A DNA stretch of 64,000 bases from Bacteroidaceae bacterium (GCA_017965425.1 JAGCPY010000061.1:1-64000); one strand, 5' to 3'. Positions 52,820 through 61,860 are shown, counted from the first letter of the stretch. Notes: a model not told the origin generated them from the sequence alone. Numbers and translations are program-made.

Positions 52820-55800
52820 CTATTCCTTGGGCAGCGTCTTCCATGTGAGTCCCTTCTGCTCTTCTCTCTGAGGCATGAAGATGCTGAGGATGAGGGCTAC
52901 GAGGACGCTGACGAGCATGGAGACGAAGCCGAAGAGGAGGAAGTTGGCCTGGGTGCAGAAATTCATGTAGAGGACGGTGGCTGTGCCACAGAGGAAACCG
53001 ATCATGGCAGCTCTGGAGCCAATGCGCGGGAAGAAGATACCCATCATGAAGAGACCGCCGATGGCACCGCTGAGGAGGCCGAGGATGGTGTTGAAATAGT
53101 CGAGGAGTGACTGTATGTCCACGGTGGCCATGAGCCAAGCGATGGCCATGCCGATGAGGCCTGCACAGATGCCTGCGATGCGGGCGGTGCGGACGGAGGT
53201 ATCGCCGGCAGAGGAAGCGCCGGACACACTCTTGGCGGCTTTCTTCCATTTCGACCAGAGATCCACGGTGAAGGCGGTGGAGATGGAGTTAATGTTGGAG
53301 GCGATGGTGGACATGGTGGCAGCAAAGACGGCTGCGATGAGTAGCCCTGCAAGGCCTGCGGGTAGCTGGCTCATCATGAAGAAGGGGAAGATAGCATCTC
53401 CCTTGGCCATGGTGATGTCGAGTTCGGCAGGATGGGTCTTGAAGAAGGTGTAGAGGCCTGTGCCGATGGTGAAGAAGGCGATGGTGACGACGACGGACAT
53501 CAAGCCATTGGTCAGGATGCCGCGGGCAGCACTCTTCTCGTCGGAGGTGGTGAGGTAGCGCTGGATGACAGTCTGGTCGCTGGTGTAGGAGATGAGGTTG
53601 TTGGCCAGGCCTCCGAGGATGACTACCCACCATGTGGCATTGACGAAGTCGAAGGGATTCTCTGCATCGAAGAGGAAGAGACGGAACTTGTCGTGGTCGG
53701 TGGCAATCTGCCAGAAGTCGGAGGCTCCGTTCTCGCCTGTATTCACGATGAGATAGACGGCGGCGAGGATGGCACCTCCCACGAGGATGATGCCCTGGAT
53801 GACATCGCCCCAGACGACGGCTTCGACACCGCCCATGGTGCAGTAGAGAATGGTGATGAGGGCCATCAGGGCTATACATATATAAATATTGATGCCTGTG
53901 ACGGCGGTCATGGCCAAGGATGGCAGGAAGAGGACGAGAGCCGTGCGTGCCACCATGAAAACGATGAAGAGGATGGAGGCCATGAGACGGGTGGCGCTGT
54001 TGAAACGACGCTCCAGGTACTCGTAGGCGGTAGTGACGTTCAGGCGACGGAAGAAGGGCAGATAGTAGCGTATGACGGGGAACGAGACGAGCAGGATGCA
54101 GATCTGCATGGGATAGTAGGTCCAGTCAGTAGCGTATGCCTTGGCGGGAATCGACATGTAGGTGATGGCGCTGAGCATGGTGGCGAAGATGCTGATGCCT
54201 GCAGCCCACCAGGGGATGCGTCCGCCGCCCTTGAAGAAGTCGTCGCTGGAGTTCGAGGCACGGCGCATGAAGTAGTAGCCGAGATACACCATGCCGAGGA
54301 GATAGAGGATGAGGACTGTCCAGTTGAGCCATCCGAAGTGAGCGGTGTATGAGATATCGACGCGTGTGACATCGGAAGAACGGACACCGGGTTTCTCTTC
54401 ACCTCCGACGACGATGGCAGAGAGGGAGGAGCTTCCTGTTCCAGACGGAACAGGCACTACGGCCGCACCGGCACGGGCGATGAGGGGACTGTCGAAGAGC
54501 TCTGCCCAGGAGTCGGTGACGGTGTGATAGACGAGGATGCTGCGACGGAAGCGATACCATGCTGGCTGCTGCGTCATGTAGGTATGTGCCTCTTCGCGGA
54601 GGGCTTGAAGACGGTCGGCAGCGGTAGCCGTGTCTGCGAGGAGGGCGTTGCGCTGCAGGGCAGTCTCGAAAATGGCTTTGTTCACGCCACCGAAGCAGAG
54701 GATATGAGCGGCACCGGAGGGGATGGCAGAGGCACCTACCAAGGCGAGGACATCAAGACTCGCTTCCTGCCCCATTGTCTGGGGGAGAGCCTCACTCTCG
54801 TTTGAACATGGGAGGTGCTGGGGCTTTGCCATCAGTGATGTGGGCAGCCACTCTCGTTTCCTCGTGTCGTAATAGACACCATTGGCGACGGCTTTGCAAT
54901 AGCGTGGGTCGAAGCCACCGAGGAGGTAGAAATTGGAGCCTAAGGCACCTTTCTGTACGACGGCACAGGGCTGCACGCGTGCAGGACCGGGCATCTCGGG
55001 CAGCTCTTCCCACGCGGCACCTGTCTGGGCCTCAAACCATGCGGCAGGCAATGGCCATTTCAGGCGGAAGGCTTGGCGATTGATGATGCCATTATGCTGA
55101 CCTCCGGCGATGTAGATGAAGCCATCACCATAAGCGGCGGCAAAATTGTCGAGGGCGACGGGGAGAGGGGGAAGATCCTGGGACTGCAGCTGTCCTGCCT
55201 TGGTGAAGGAGAGGAGGACAGCGAAATCTTCGCTCTTCTGCCCGTCGGCCGTACCGCCGAGGCAGACGACACCCTCGGGAGTGGTGACGCTGGCGCCATA
55301 GGCGAGGGCACAAGGGAGGGAGCCAACGCGCTGCCAGGCAGCGCCTGGGGAGGAGAGAGCCGCCCCGGCGGAAAAACCGCCGGGCACACTACCAGCGGCG
55401 GAGGCAGAAGCAGAAGCGCCGCACGCAGAAGCAGAGGCAGAAGCGGAGGGGGCAGAACCAGAGGCAGAAGCAGAAGCGGAGGGGGAAGCGCCGCACGCAG
55501 AAGCAGAGGCAGAAGCGGAGGGGGAAGCGCCGGAAGCAGAAGCAGAAGCGGCAGAACCAAAAGCAGAAGCGGAGGCAGAAGCGATGTCGAGGACATAGAT
55601 GTCGGTGTAGAAGGCTTTCTGACCGCCGTCTGCGGCAGGGATGCCGGGGAAGTTACAGCCGCCTGCTATGAGGATGCGACCTGCGGTCTGACCTGCGAAG
55701 GCACCACTGACGCCTTGACCGCCAAAGGCGGAGAGGGCTGGGATGGGTAGGAATGAGACGTCGTTGAAGCGATGGGACTCTCCCGTCACGACTGCAGGTT

Positions 55801-55909
55801 CACCCCCCTGCCCCTCCCTCGCAGGGAGGGGAGTAGTATCGTTTGCTGATGAAAAACTTGCTATGAGAATCGCCAGAGCGAAAAGAGACATGATTTTTTT
55901 CATTATCAC
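52820..55909 (-). CDS. Sialic-acid mutarotase (kelch) fused to Na+/solute symporter
   Basis: A 1029-residue fusion. A signal peptide (about 1-22) leads to a kelch-type beta-propeller of the cyclically permuted mutarotase family (AGGCNFPGIPAADGGQKAFY; FYLLGGFDP; ILCFGGVNKAIFE; IVVGGEEKPGVRS), about 40-520. A sodium:solute symporter with about 13 membrane helices follows from FGWLNWTVLILYLLGMVYLGY. The propeller would face the periplasm and supply the right anomer to the transporter; nanA next door points to N-acetylneuraminate. The start may be the second Met (55903). Residues 109-174 are a Ser/Ala low-complexity insert. Confidence 0.87.
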   Translation of the reverse strand: MIMKKIMSLFALAILIASFSSANDTTPLPAREGQGGEPAVVTGESHRFNDVSFLPIPALSAFGGQGVSGAFAGQTAGRILIAGGCNFPGIPAADGGQKAFYTDIYVLDIASASASAFGSAASASASGASPSASASASACGASPSASASASGSAPSASASASACGASASASAAGSVPGGFSAGAALSSPGAAWQRVGSLPCALAYGASVTTPEGVVCLGGTADGQKSEDFAVLLSFTKAGQLQSQDLPPLPVALDNFAAAYGDGFIYIAGGQHNGIINRQAFRLKWPLPAAWFEAQTGAAWEELPEMPGPARVQPCAVVQKGALGSNFYLLGGFDPRYCKAVANGVYYDTRKREWLPTSLMAKPQHLPCSNESEALPQTMGQEASLDVLALVGASAIPSGAAHILCFGGVNKAIFETALQRNALLADTATAADRLQALREEAHTYMTQQPAWYRFRRSILVYHTVTDSWAELFDSPLIARAGAAVVPVPSGTGSSSLSAIVVGGEEKPGVRSSDVTRVDISYTAHFGWLNWTVLILYLLGMVYLGYYFMRRASNSSDDFFKGGGRIPWWAAGISIFATMLSAITYMSIPAKAYATDWTYYPMQICILLVSFPVIRYYLPFFRRLNVTTAYEYLERRFNSATRLMASILFIVFMVARTALVLFLPSLAMTAVTGINIYICIALMALITILYCTMGGVEAVVWGDVIQGIILVGGAILAAVYLIVNTGENGASDFWQIATDHDKFRLFLFDAENPFDFVNATWWVVILGGLANNLISYTSDQTVIQRYLTTSDEKSAARGILTNGLMSVVVTIAFFTIGTGLYTFFKTHPAELDITMAKGDAIFPFFMMSQLPAGLAGLLIAAVFAATMSTIASNINSISTAFTVDLWSKWKKAAKSVSGASSAGDTSVRTARIAGICAGLIGMAIAWLMATVDIQSLLDYFNTILGLLSGAIGGLFMMGIFFPRIGSRAAMIGFLCGTATVLYMNFCTQANFLLFGFVSMLVSVLVALILSIFMPQREEQKGLTWKTLPKE
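55388..55585 (-). repeat. Coding Ser/Ala low-complexity repeat in the mutarotase domain
   Basis: About 200 nt made of GCttCt-type hexamers encode 66 residues, mostly Ser-Ala with regular ACGAS/GASPS breaks, in units of about 16-18 codons. It falls in a loop of the first propeller blade. The frame is kept. Confidence 0.85.
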
Positions 55910-56052
55910 TCTTTTTTAAAGGTTACTACTCCCCTCGCCCTCAAGGTTTCCCTCGCCCTGCGGAGAGGGGTTCCCGAAAGTGTCGTCCTGCTGGGCCAAG
56001 GCGAGGGATGAGGCCGGAATTGGGGTGATGCTTATTGATTACGGGGTGAAGC

Positions 56053-56979
56053 TTATTTATTGCAATGATTGAAGAAGTCGATGGCTTCGAGTTCTTTGCG
56101 AAGCTGCACTTCCTCCTCGGGCGTAACGTTTTGGAAGGGTGTGCGGTTGGGTCCGAGGTCAAGTCCGATGAGCTTCATGATGCGCTTTCCGCCCACGATA
56201 TTGCCACGGAAGTGAACGATGACGTCGATGACATCCTGTGCGTAGTTCTGCAGTTCGCGAGCCTTCTCGAGGTCGCCTGCCGCCCATGCTTCCTGTATGC
56301 CTACGAGGCAACGGCCGTTGTAGTTGGTGGTGCCTCCGATGCCACCCTGTGCACCGCCCATGGCGAGGCATGGAAGGATGGTCTCGTCCTGACCATGGAG
56401 CATATCGAACTTTCCGTCTTTATAACGGCGGCATCTGTTGTACTCGTAGAGGCTCTCGAAGGTATATTTGATGCCGGCGAAGTTGGGGATGCGCCCATCG
56501 ACAGCGCCGAGGAAGTCGTACATGGAGAGGAACGCGCCGTTGAAGGCGGGGATATGGTAGAAATAGAAGGGCAGTTGTGGTGCTCCACAGGCGATTTCCT
56601 CGCAATATTTTGCGAGTTCCTCGATACGGCCAACCTTAGGGAAGGGAGGTGCCATGGCACCGATTCCGAAAGCTCCGATAGCCTGAGCGTGCTCGGCCAG
56701 TTTACGGCTGCTGCGCACACAAGTGCTGCCGACATGCACGATGACTTTGAAGTCGTCCAACGCCTTTGTAGCGTCCATCCAAGCCTCTGCGATCTGCTTG
56801 CGCTCGTCCTCGGTCAGCATATAGCCTTCGCCGCTGGAACCATTGATAAACACGCCTTTAAGTCCGTTGCGATGCAACAAAGCAGCGTATTCGGGGATGA
56901 TGGAGAGATTGATGCTGCCATCGGCGTGCATCGGAGTAAAGGGGGCGTCGATGAGGCCCTTGATTTTCTCGAACTTCAT
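56053..56979 (-). CDS. nanA: N-acetylneuraminate lyase
   Basis: A 308-residue class I aldolase of the DHDPS/NAL family: GLIDAPFTPMHADGSIN, FINGSSGEGYMLT, Tyr in FYFYHIP and Schiff-base Lys in FAGIKYT. It cuts N-acetylneuraminate to ManNAc and pyruvate. First gene of the cluster, with a near-perfect promoter upstream. Confidence 0.93.
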   Translation of the reverse strand: MKFEKIKGLIDAPFTPMHADGSINLSIIPEYAALLHRNGLKGVFINGSSGEGYMLTEDERKQIAEAWMDATKALDDFKVIVHVGSTCVRSSRKLAEHAQAIGAFGIGAMAPPFPKVGRIEELAKYCEEIACGAPQLPFYFYHIPAFNGAFLSMYDFLGAVDGRIPNFAGIKYTFESLYEYNRCRRYKDGKFDMLHGQDETILPCLAMGGAQGGIGGTTNYNGRCLVGIQEAWAAGDLEKARELQNYAQDVIDVIVHFRGNIVGGKRIMKLIGLDLGPNRTPFQNVTPEEEVQLRKELEAIDFFNHCNK

Positions 56980-57023
56980 AGGTTTTCAGTTTTTAGTTAG
57001 TCTTAGGTTTGCTTATTTCGGCA

Positions 57024-57055
57024 CAAAGATACATTCATTTCCTGAAACGACCAAA
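57024..57055 (-). promoter_or_regulatory. Promoter of the sialic-acid cluster
   Basis: Minus strand: TTTG (57055-57052), 20 nt, TATCTTTG (57031-57024), 44 nt before nanA. Confidence 0.65.
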
Positions 57056-57111
57056 TTTTAACGGGCAGGAATGTGTAAAAAACCGTTAAAGCGGCGCAAT
57101 TGCTTCGGAAC

Positions 57112-57318
57112 GTGACTTTGTGACATGTGACTTTGTGACATTAAGGACTTCCCGACATCGAAAAAAGGTTCTCGCAGCATACGGCACTACCAACGTACCA
57201 TAAAACTGCTAAGATATAAGTTATTATTATATATGATATAATAATAAAATTCTATTCCAACTCTTTTTCCCACTATTGGAACCCCTTAATGTCACAAAGT
57301 CACATGTCACAAAGTCAC
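57112..57318. repeat. 35-bp perfect inverted repeat around an AT-rich core
   Basis: 57112-57146 and 57284-57318 are exact reverse complements. Each arm is a double GTGACTTTGTGACA unit followed by TTAAGG. The 137-nt core includes a second palindromic AT stretch near 57220-57246. It separates the nanA promoter from the queuosine riboswitch operon. Confidence 0.9.
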
Positions 57319-57361
57319 AGCGGAGAGAATGTGTCGTGGTGTGCAAAATGCAGCACTATTA

Positions 57362-57393
57362 TTTGGCCGTCTCGAAGGAAAGCCGTATCTTTG
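57362..57393 (+). promoter_or_regulatory. Promoter of the queuosine operon
   Basis: TTTG (57362-57365), 20 nt, TATCTTTG (57386-57393). Transcription would start just before the riboswitch. Confidence 0.65.
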
Positions 57394-57405
57394 CAACCGC
57401 AAACC

Positions 57406-57444
57406 GCAGGGGTATCCCAGACCACCCCCTATAACAAAACAAGG
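57406..57444 (+). promoter_or_regulatory. preQ1-I riboswitch
   Basis: AGGGGT (57408-57413) pairs with ACCCCCT (57424-57430) to form P1; the loop TCCC can pair with GGA of the downstream AAGGA (57441-57445) as the pseudoknot P2, with the A-rich tail ATAACAAAACAAGGA between. This is the preQ1-I layout. The AAGGA is also the ribosome-binding site, 4-5 nt before the ATG at 57449, so ligand should block translation of the transporter and perhaps the operon. Confidence 0.8.
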
Positions 57445-57448
57445 AATT

Positions 57449-58120
57449 ATGAATAGAAAAGAACCTGTGAGCGTAACGTTCATGTTGCTCGGCGTCACGT
57501 TCTGCGTTTGCCTCATCCTGGCAAACCTCTTGGCAACCAAACAAATCCAATTCGGTCCGTTGAATCTAACGGCAGGCGTACTGGTCTTCCCCATCTCGTA
57601 TGTGGTAAACGACTGCATCACAGAAGTGTGGGGCTATCGTCGCGCCAAACTCATCATCTGGACGGGTTTCGTGATGAACTTCGCCTTCGTGCTGCTGGCA
57701 TGGCTGGCCGACCTCATTCCGGGTGCACCCTACTGGACGAACCAAGAAGGATTCCACGCCCTGTTCGGCCTGGCACCGCGCGTGGCATTGGCATCGTTTG
57801 CCGCCTTCATCGTGGGGTCATTGCTGAATGCCTACGTGATGAGCGTGATGAAAATTCGCGACAAAGGACGTCGTTTCTCACTGCGTGCCATCGCCTCGAC
57901 CATCGCCGGTGAACTCTCCGATTCGCTCATCTTCTTCCCCATCGCACTGGGCGGCATTGTCCCTAAAGAGAACCTTTTACTGATGATCGTCAGCCAGGTC
58001 GTTGTCAAGACGCTATACGAAGTGGTCATGCTACCCGTTACCATCCGCGTCGTGGCATGGCTGAAACGAACCGAGGGTGTGGACGTTTACGATGACGGCA
58101 TCCATTACAGCGTGATATAA
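57449..58120 (+). CDS. Queuosine precursor transporter (YhhQ/QPTR family)
   Basis: A 223-residue membrane protein with six hydrophobic segments; family signatures LLATKQIQFGPLNLTAGVLVFPISYVVNDCITEVWG and STIAGELSDSLIFFPIA. It imports queuine or 7-deazaguanine precursors such as preQ0/preQ1. The ATG at 57449 is fixed by the riboswitch ribosome-binding site; the long upstream frame is not coding. queC follows. Confidence 0.92.
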   Translation: MNRKEPVSVTFMLLGVTFCVCLILANLLATKQIQFGPLNLTAGVLVFPISYVVNDCITEVWGYRRAKLIIWTGFVMNFAFVLLAWLADLIPGAPYWTNQEGFHALFGLAPRVALASFAAFIVGSLLNAYVMSVMKIRDKGRRFSLRAIASTIAGELSDSLIFFPIALGGIVPKENLLLMIVSQVVVKTLYEVVMLPVTIRVVAWLKRTEGVDVYDDGIHYSVI

Positions 58121-58248
58121 GCATAAGAATAATCTTTACTCATATATCACCTGGGCAAGACTCTTAAAAGAGCGAGGCAAGACTCATAAGACATCGGATG
58201 AGTCACAGAAACAAGCACCTTTCATCTGACATATAAGACAAGAAAATC

Positions 58249-58965
58249 ATGAAACCAATGAATAAAGAGACCGCCTTGGTGGTGTTCAGCGGCGGTCAGG
58301 ATTCGACGACGTGTCTGTTCTGGGCACTGAAACATTTCAAGCAAGTGGTCGCACTGACCTTCATTTACGGTCAAAAACACGTGCTGGAAGTGGAAAAAGC
58401 CCGTGAAATAGCAGCCATAGCAGGCGAAGTGGCCCGCAAAAACGGCCTGAACGAGGGCGGAGGCGACGTAGAATGGCACCAGATGGACGTCTCGTTCATT
58501 GGGCATCTCGGTCGCAATTCACTCACAGACAGCACGATTACGATGGACCAAGAGAAGCCCGCCGATGGCCCTCCGAACACGTTTGTGCCCGGCCGCAACC
58601 TGTTTTTCCTATCGATAGCAGCCGTTTTTGCCCGCGAAAGGGGTATCAACCATCTTGTCACAGGCGTCTCGCAAACCGATTACAGCGGCTATCCCGACTG
58701 CCGCGATGCCTTCATCAAAGCATTGAACGTCAGCTTGAACCTGGGCATGGACGAGCAGTTCGTCATCCACACGCCTCTCATGTGGATAGACAAGGCGCAG
58801 ACGTGGGCAAAAGCAGACAGAATGGGCGTCTTCGACCTCGTACGCTACAAGACGCTCACCTGCTATAACAGCATCCCTGGCGACGGATGCGGACACTGCC
58901 CGGCCTGCAAACTCAGAAGAGAGGGGTTGGAACAATATTTAAAGCGGAACAAGAGCATATTTTGA
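58249..58965 (+). CDS. queC: 7-cyano-7-deazaguanine (preQ0) synthase
   Basis: A 238-residue enzyme: ATP loop [37 protein letters not shown] and the zinc cluster [10 protein letters not shown] near the C-terminus. It converts 7-carboxy-7-deazaguanine to preQ0. The start is 58249 or 58258. With the transporter it forms a queuosine operon; queD, queE and queF are not in the window. Confidence 0.95.
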   Translation: MKPMNKETALVVFSGGQDSTTCLFWALKHFKQVVALTFIYGQKHVLEVEKAREIAAIAGEVARKNGLNEGGGDVEWHQMDVSFIGHLGRNSLTDSTITMDQEKPADGPPNTFVPGRNLFFLSIAAVFARERGINHLVTGVSQTDYSGYPDCRDAFIKALNVSLNLGMDEQFVIHTPLMWIDKAQTWAKADRMGVFDLVRYKTLTCYNSIPGDGCGHCPACKLRREGLEQYLKRNKSIF

Positions 58966-58968
58966 ATA

Positions 58969-59886
58969 ATGGCACAAAAGTTTGAAATACAGATACTTGG
59001 ATGTGGCTCTGCACTACCCACGAGGAAACATTTTCCAACGTGTCAAGTAGTGAACCTGCGAGATAAACTCATCCTCATCGATTGTGGCGAAGGTGCACAA
59101 TTGCAATGGCGCTATACAGGGTTGAATTGGCAGCGCATCACCCACATCCTGCTGTCTCACGCCCATGGCGACCACGTCTTTGGCTTGCCAGGCCTCCTCT
59201 CCACAATGGGCTTGCTTGGACGAACTCAGCCACTATTTATCCATGGTCCTTCTAATTTGCAGACCTATTTGGAGTTTATGAAAGCTCATTTTTTCGCCGA
59301 CATCGACTATGAAATCCAGTTTCATGCTATAGATACGACGCAACACGCCCTCATTTTCCAAGACCGCTCGATGGAAATTTGGTCGTTGCCTTTAAAGCAC
59401 CGTTTACCTTGTTGTGGTTACCTCATTAAAGAGAAGCCTGAACAGCGACATATACGACGAGAAATGATTGATTTCTATGGCATTCCACTATGGGCCATCA
59501 ACAACATCAAAGCAGGTCAAGATTGGACGACAGCAGAAGGGGAAATCATTCCAAACAACCTCCTCACCACCCCACCCTCCCCCGTGCGCAGCTATGCCTA
59601 CTGCTCTGATACAAGCCCAGTTATGGAACTAACGAAGTGGTGCGAAGGAGTCGATTTGATGTACCACGAAGCCACCTACGCAGAAACAGAATCCAGCCTC
59701 GCAGTGAAATACAGCCACAGCACGACACGTCAGGCAGCCCAAATCGCCAAGGAAGCCCATGCCAAGCGTCTGCTCATCGGACACTATTCCTCTCGATATG
59801 AAAATGAAAATTTGCTTTTACAAGAGGCTCAAGAAGTCTTTTCTGACACCATTTTGGCTCATGAAGGACTGCGTATAACACCATAA
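58969..59886 (+). CDS. rnz: Ribonuclease Z
   Basis: A 305-residue tRNase Z: ILGCGSALPTRKHFPTCQVV, zinc motif LLSHAHGDHVFGLPGLLS, YAYCSDTSPV, HEATYAETE and the C-terminal LLIGHYSSRY. It processes tRNA 3' ends. It starts 3 nt after queC and is probably co-transcribed. Confidence 0.95.
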   Translation: MAQKFEIQILGCGSALPTRKHFPTCQVVNLRDKLILIDCGEGAQLQWRYTGLNWQRITHILLSHAHGDHVFGLPGLLSTMGLLGRTQPLFIHGPSNLQTYLEFMKAHFFADIDYEIQFHAIDTTQHALIFQDRSMEIWSLPLKHRLPCCGYLIKEKPEQRHIRREMIDFYGIPLWAINNIKAGQDWTTAEGEIIPNNLLTTPPSPVRSYAYCSDTSPVMELTKWCEGVDLMYHEATYAETESSLAVKYSHSTTRQAAQIAKEAHAKRLLIGHYSSRYENENLLLQEAQEVFSDTILAHEGLRITP

Positions 59887-59918
59887 AAGCAAAAATATTG
59901 TGTTTTTTTACGAAAAAA

Positions 59919-59950
59919 TTTGTGAGAACCAAGAAAAAGACCTATATTTG
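59919..59950 (+). promoter_or_regulatory. Promoter of the small secreted protein gene
   Basis: TTTG (59919-59922), 20 nt, TATATTTG (59943-59950), 28 nt before the ATG at 59979. Confidence 0.6.
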
Positions 59951-59978
59951 CCAACGGAAAATAAAAGAAACGTAGCGT

Positions 59979-60284
59979 ATGAAGAAAAAATATCTCATCT
60001 TGGCACTTGTCGCCATACTTGTTCCTCTGCCCATTTTCGCCAATGAAGACGGTGAAAATGAAGGTATTGAGCAAGAATTGGCTACCGTGAGAATTAGCGT
60101 GAATGGGACGCAGATCCACATCACGGGTGCCATGGGTAAAACGTTGGAAATCTATGATGTCTTAGGCGTAAGAGTAGGCACTATTAAGATTGACAGCGAA
60201 GAAAAAACACTCAATCTTAACCTGAAACGTGGATGCTATATCCTCAAATTGGAAAAAGTCGTCCGTAAAGTCTCGATAAAGTAA
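59979..60284 (+). CDS. Small exported protein with sorting-tail-like beta domain
   Basis: A 101-residue protein with a signal peptide (1-21, ending IFA) and a domain resembling Bacteroidetes Por-type C-terminal sorting or DUF3244-like modules: VRISVNGTQIHITGAMGKTLEIYDVLGVRVGT, KRGCYILKL and VRKVSIK. It lacks any other domain, so it is a tail without cargo. Function unknown. Confidence 0.6.
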   Translation: MKKKYLILALVAILVPLPIFANEDGENEGIEQELATVRISVNGTQIHITGAMGKTLEIYDVLGVRVGTIKIDSEEKTLNLNLKRGCYILKLEKVVRKVSIK

Positions 60285-60346
60285 TCCACTTCACCACATT
60301 TCAAATCACACCACTTTGTCAAACCACATACCATCATAAGAACACT

Positions 60347-60377
60347 AAGGGTCGGAATCCTCTTCCGGCCCTTTTCA
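60347..60377 (+). terminator. Rho-independent-type terminator
   Basis: AAGGGTCGGAA pairs with TTCCGGCCCTT across TCCTC (11 bp, one G-T), then TTTTC. Follows the small exported protein gene. Confidence 0.7.
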
Positions 60378-60393
60378 GAAACCAACTCAACAC

Positions 60394-60834
60394 ATGAAAC
60401 CCACCCAGCAAACCCTCCAGCAAATCGAACGTGCCATCCGTAAAGTGACCATCAAGTTCCCGCAAGACGCAGATGCAGTGCTCACAGACATCCACCTTCA
60501 AGTGAAACCAGACAGTGGTGAATTGCTGGCTTTCGACGATGAGATGAACGAACTCACACGCATTGTCGTTGACCAATGGCTGGAACCCACCGAGGAAGAC
60601 CTCTACCAAGCAGCTGCCACCATCATCAAACAGGTACTGGGTACAATGCGTGAGGAACTGGAACACATGAGCATCCTGCGCCCCTACTCTTTTGTGCTGA
60701 TGGGTGAAGACCAGGAAACAATCTGCGACCTCTATCTCGTCGATGATGACAATCTTATCCTTGACACCGAATTGCTGAAAGGTTTGGATAAAGAGCTGGA
60801 CGAATTCCTGGCCAAACTAATGAAGGATAATTAA
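60394..60834 (+). CDS. Hypothetical cytoplasmic protein
   Basis: A 146-residue acidic protein without membrane segments; helices and strands alternate (ESGELLAFDDEMNELTRIVVDQW; YSFVLMGEDQETICDLYLVDDDN). I do not recognise the family. The DIHLQVKPDSGEL and LMGEDQETICDLYLVDDDN parts look like conserved strands of a small alpha/beta fold. It is framed by two hairpin terminators, so it is probably a single-gene unit. Confidence 0.6.
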   Translation: MKPTQQTLQQIERAIRKVTIKFPQDADAVLTDIHLQVKPDSGELLAFDDEMNELTRIVVDQWLEPTEEDLYQAAATIIKQVLGTMREELEHMSILRPYSFVLMGEDQETICDLYLVDDDNLILDTELLKGLDKELDEFLAKLMKDN

Positions 60835-60871
60835 GTATTCTCCCTCTTCCCTCAACGAATGAGACGAAAAA

Positions 60872-60899
60872 AGGACGGCCTTAAAGGGTAGGTCGTCCT
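60872..60899. terminator. Bidirectional terminator
   Basis: AGGACGGCC pairs with GGTCGTCCT (one G-T) across 10 nt; T-rich on both outer sides. It lies between converging genes. Confidence 0.65.
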
Positions 60900-60927
60900 G
60901 AGATTCTTTTATAATGCAGCGATAGCC

Positions 60928-61419
60928 TCAACGTTCATGCTGTGGGCGAGAACCTTCGTGAAACTTATCCTTTCCCCATTTTCCACCTCGCTGACCTTGC
61001 ACCATGCGACGGTGGAAATCATCCTCTGCCGACATGACTTTAAAAACTTTTTCAGCTGGCACTGTCTTGAGGATACGTTTGTAGTAGCTCTCCTCTAACT
61101 GTGCCATTTCAACCTGTAGTTTTTTGATTTTCAATATTGTGCTTGCATAAGCATCAGAATCGCCCTTCGCGTCTTTCTTCAACTGGTGGATTTGCTTGCC
61201 CATCTTGCGCTGCGACGCGCGCATCTCGTTATAGAGCGGGAAAAACGCCTTAGCCTCTTCAGACGTCAGATTAGCAGCCTTCGTCAGCGACTCCTCCACC
61301 ATCTGCTGAAACTTCTGAGGGTCAAAGCGTGGGCCGCCTTTTCGTTCATGAGGTTGTGCCCATGCGCCTATAGAAAGCGTTGCCATGAGCAACAAAAATA
61401 GCATCTTTTTCATAGTCAT
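60928..61419 (-). CDS. Spy/CpxP-like periplasmic protein
   Basis: A 163-residue protein with a signal peptide (1-21, AWA) and a helical, charged body (LTSEEAKAFFPLYNEMRASQRKMGKQIHQLKK) of the Spy/CpxP stress-chaperone type; the tail is basic and Gly/His-rich. It is third in a sigma-factor operon, as expected for a cell-envelope stress response. Confidence 0.7.
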   Translation of the reverse strand: MTMKKMLFLLLMATLSIGAWAQPHERKGGPRFDPQKFQQMVEESLTKAANLTSEEAKAFFPLYNEMRASQRKMGKQIHQLKKDAKGDSDAYASTILKIKKLQVEMAQLEESYYKRILKTVPAEKVFKVMSAEDDFHRRMVQGQRGGKWGKDKFHEGSRPQHER

Positions 61420-61438
61420 GTAAATTTAAGTGCGTCCG

Positions 61439-61813
61439 TTAATACGCCTCTGTGAGATAGTAGGCAATCTTGTTATTGTCAAGCAGTTCGTAGTCAAGGA
61501 CATCGTCCAGATTCTCGTCGTTAAACACAAACTCCGTAGCATCCATCGATGCATCCATGACAGGCTGATGCAGATAAAGATAAGCGCCCGCGCCTATGCA
61601 CACACCCACAAAAACGGCAGCTGCTGCATAGCGGACAATACGGCGGAACAGATTTAATCGTTCCACCTTTGAAGCCTCGTGCACAGGCGATGTCAACCTT
61701 TCACGCTCCATTCGTTCCATCAACCGGCTGGTGAAGCTTTCAAAGTAGCCGTCAGGCGTTTGGAACGGGTTGCGTCCTGTGTCGTGCTGTCGTATGAGTT
61801 CTTCTTCTTTCAT
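61439..61813 (-). CDS. Single-pass membrane protein, probable anti-sigma factor
   Basis: A 124-residue protein. The N-terminal 60 residues are cytoplasmic and carry RNPFQTPDGYFESFTSRLMERM, a common start of Bacteroidetes anti-sigma-like proteins; one membrane helix follows (about 68-88). It lies directly after the ECF sigma gene. Confidence 0.6.
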   Translation of the reverse strand: MKEEELIRQHDTGRNPFQTPDGYFESFTSRLMERMERERLTSPVHEASKVERLNLFRRIVRYAAAAVFVGVCIGAGAYLYLHQPVMDASMDATEFVFNDENLDDVLDYELLDNNKIAYYLTEAY

Positions 61814-61860
61814 TTTTTTATGTTTTATCTGATTCTAAGACCCATAAGCGAGTCAAAGGT

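Noticed and set aside
53432-54352. Long acidic plus-strand frame opposite the symporter
   Set aside because: Antisense shadow of a GC-biased membrane-protein gene; composition reflects the opposite strand.
57329-57448. Upstream extension of the queuosine transporter frame
   Set aside because: It would translate the promoter and riboswitch; the real ATG at 57449 follows the riboswitch-controlled AAGGA.
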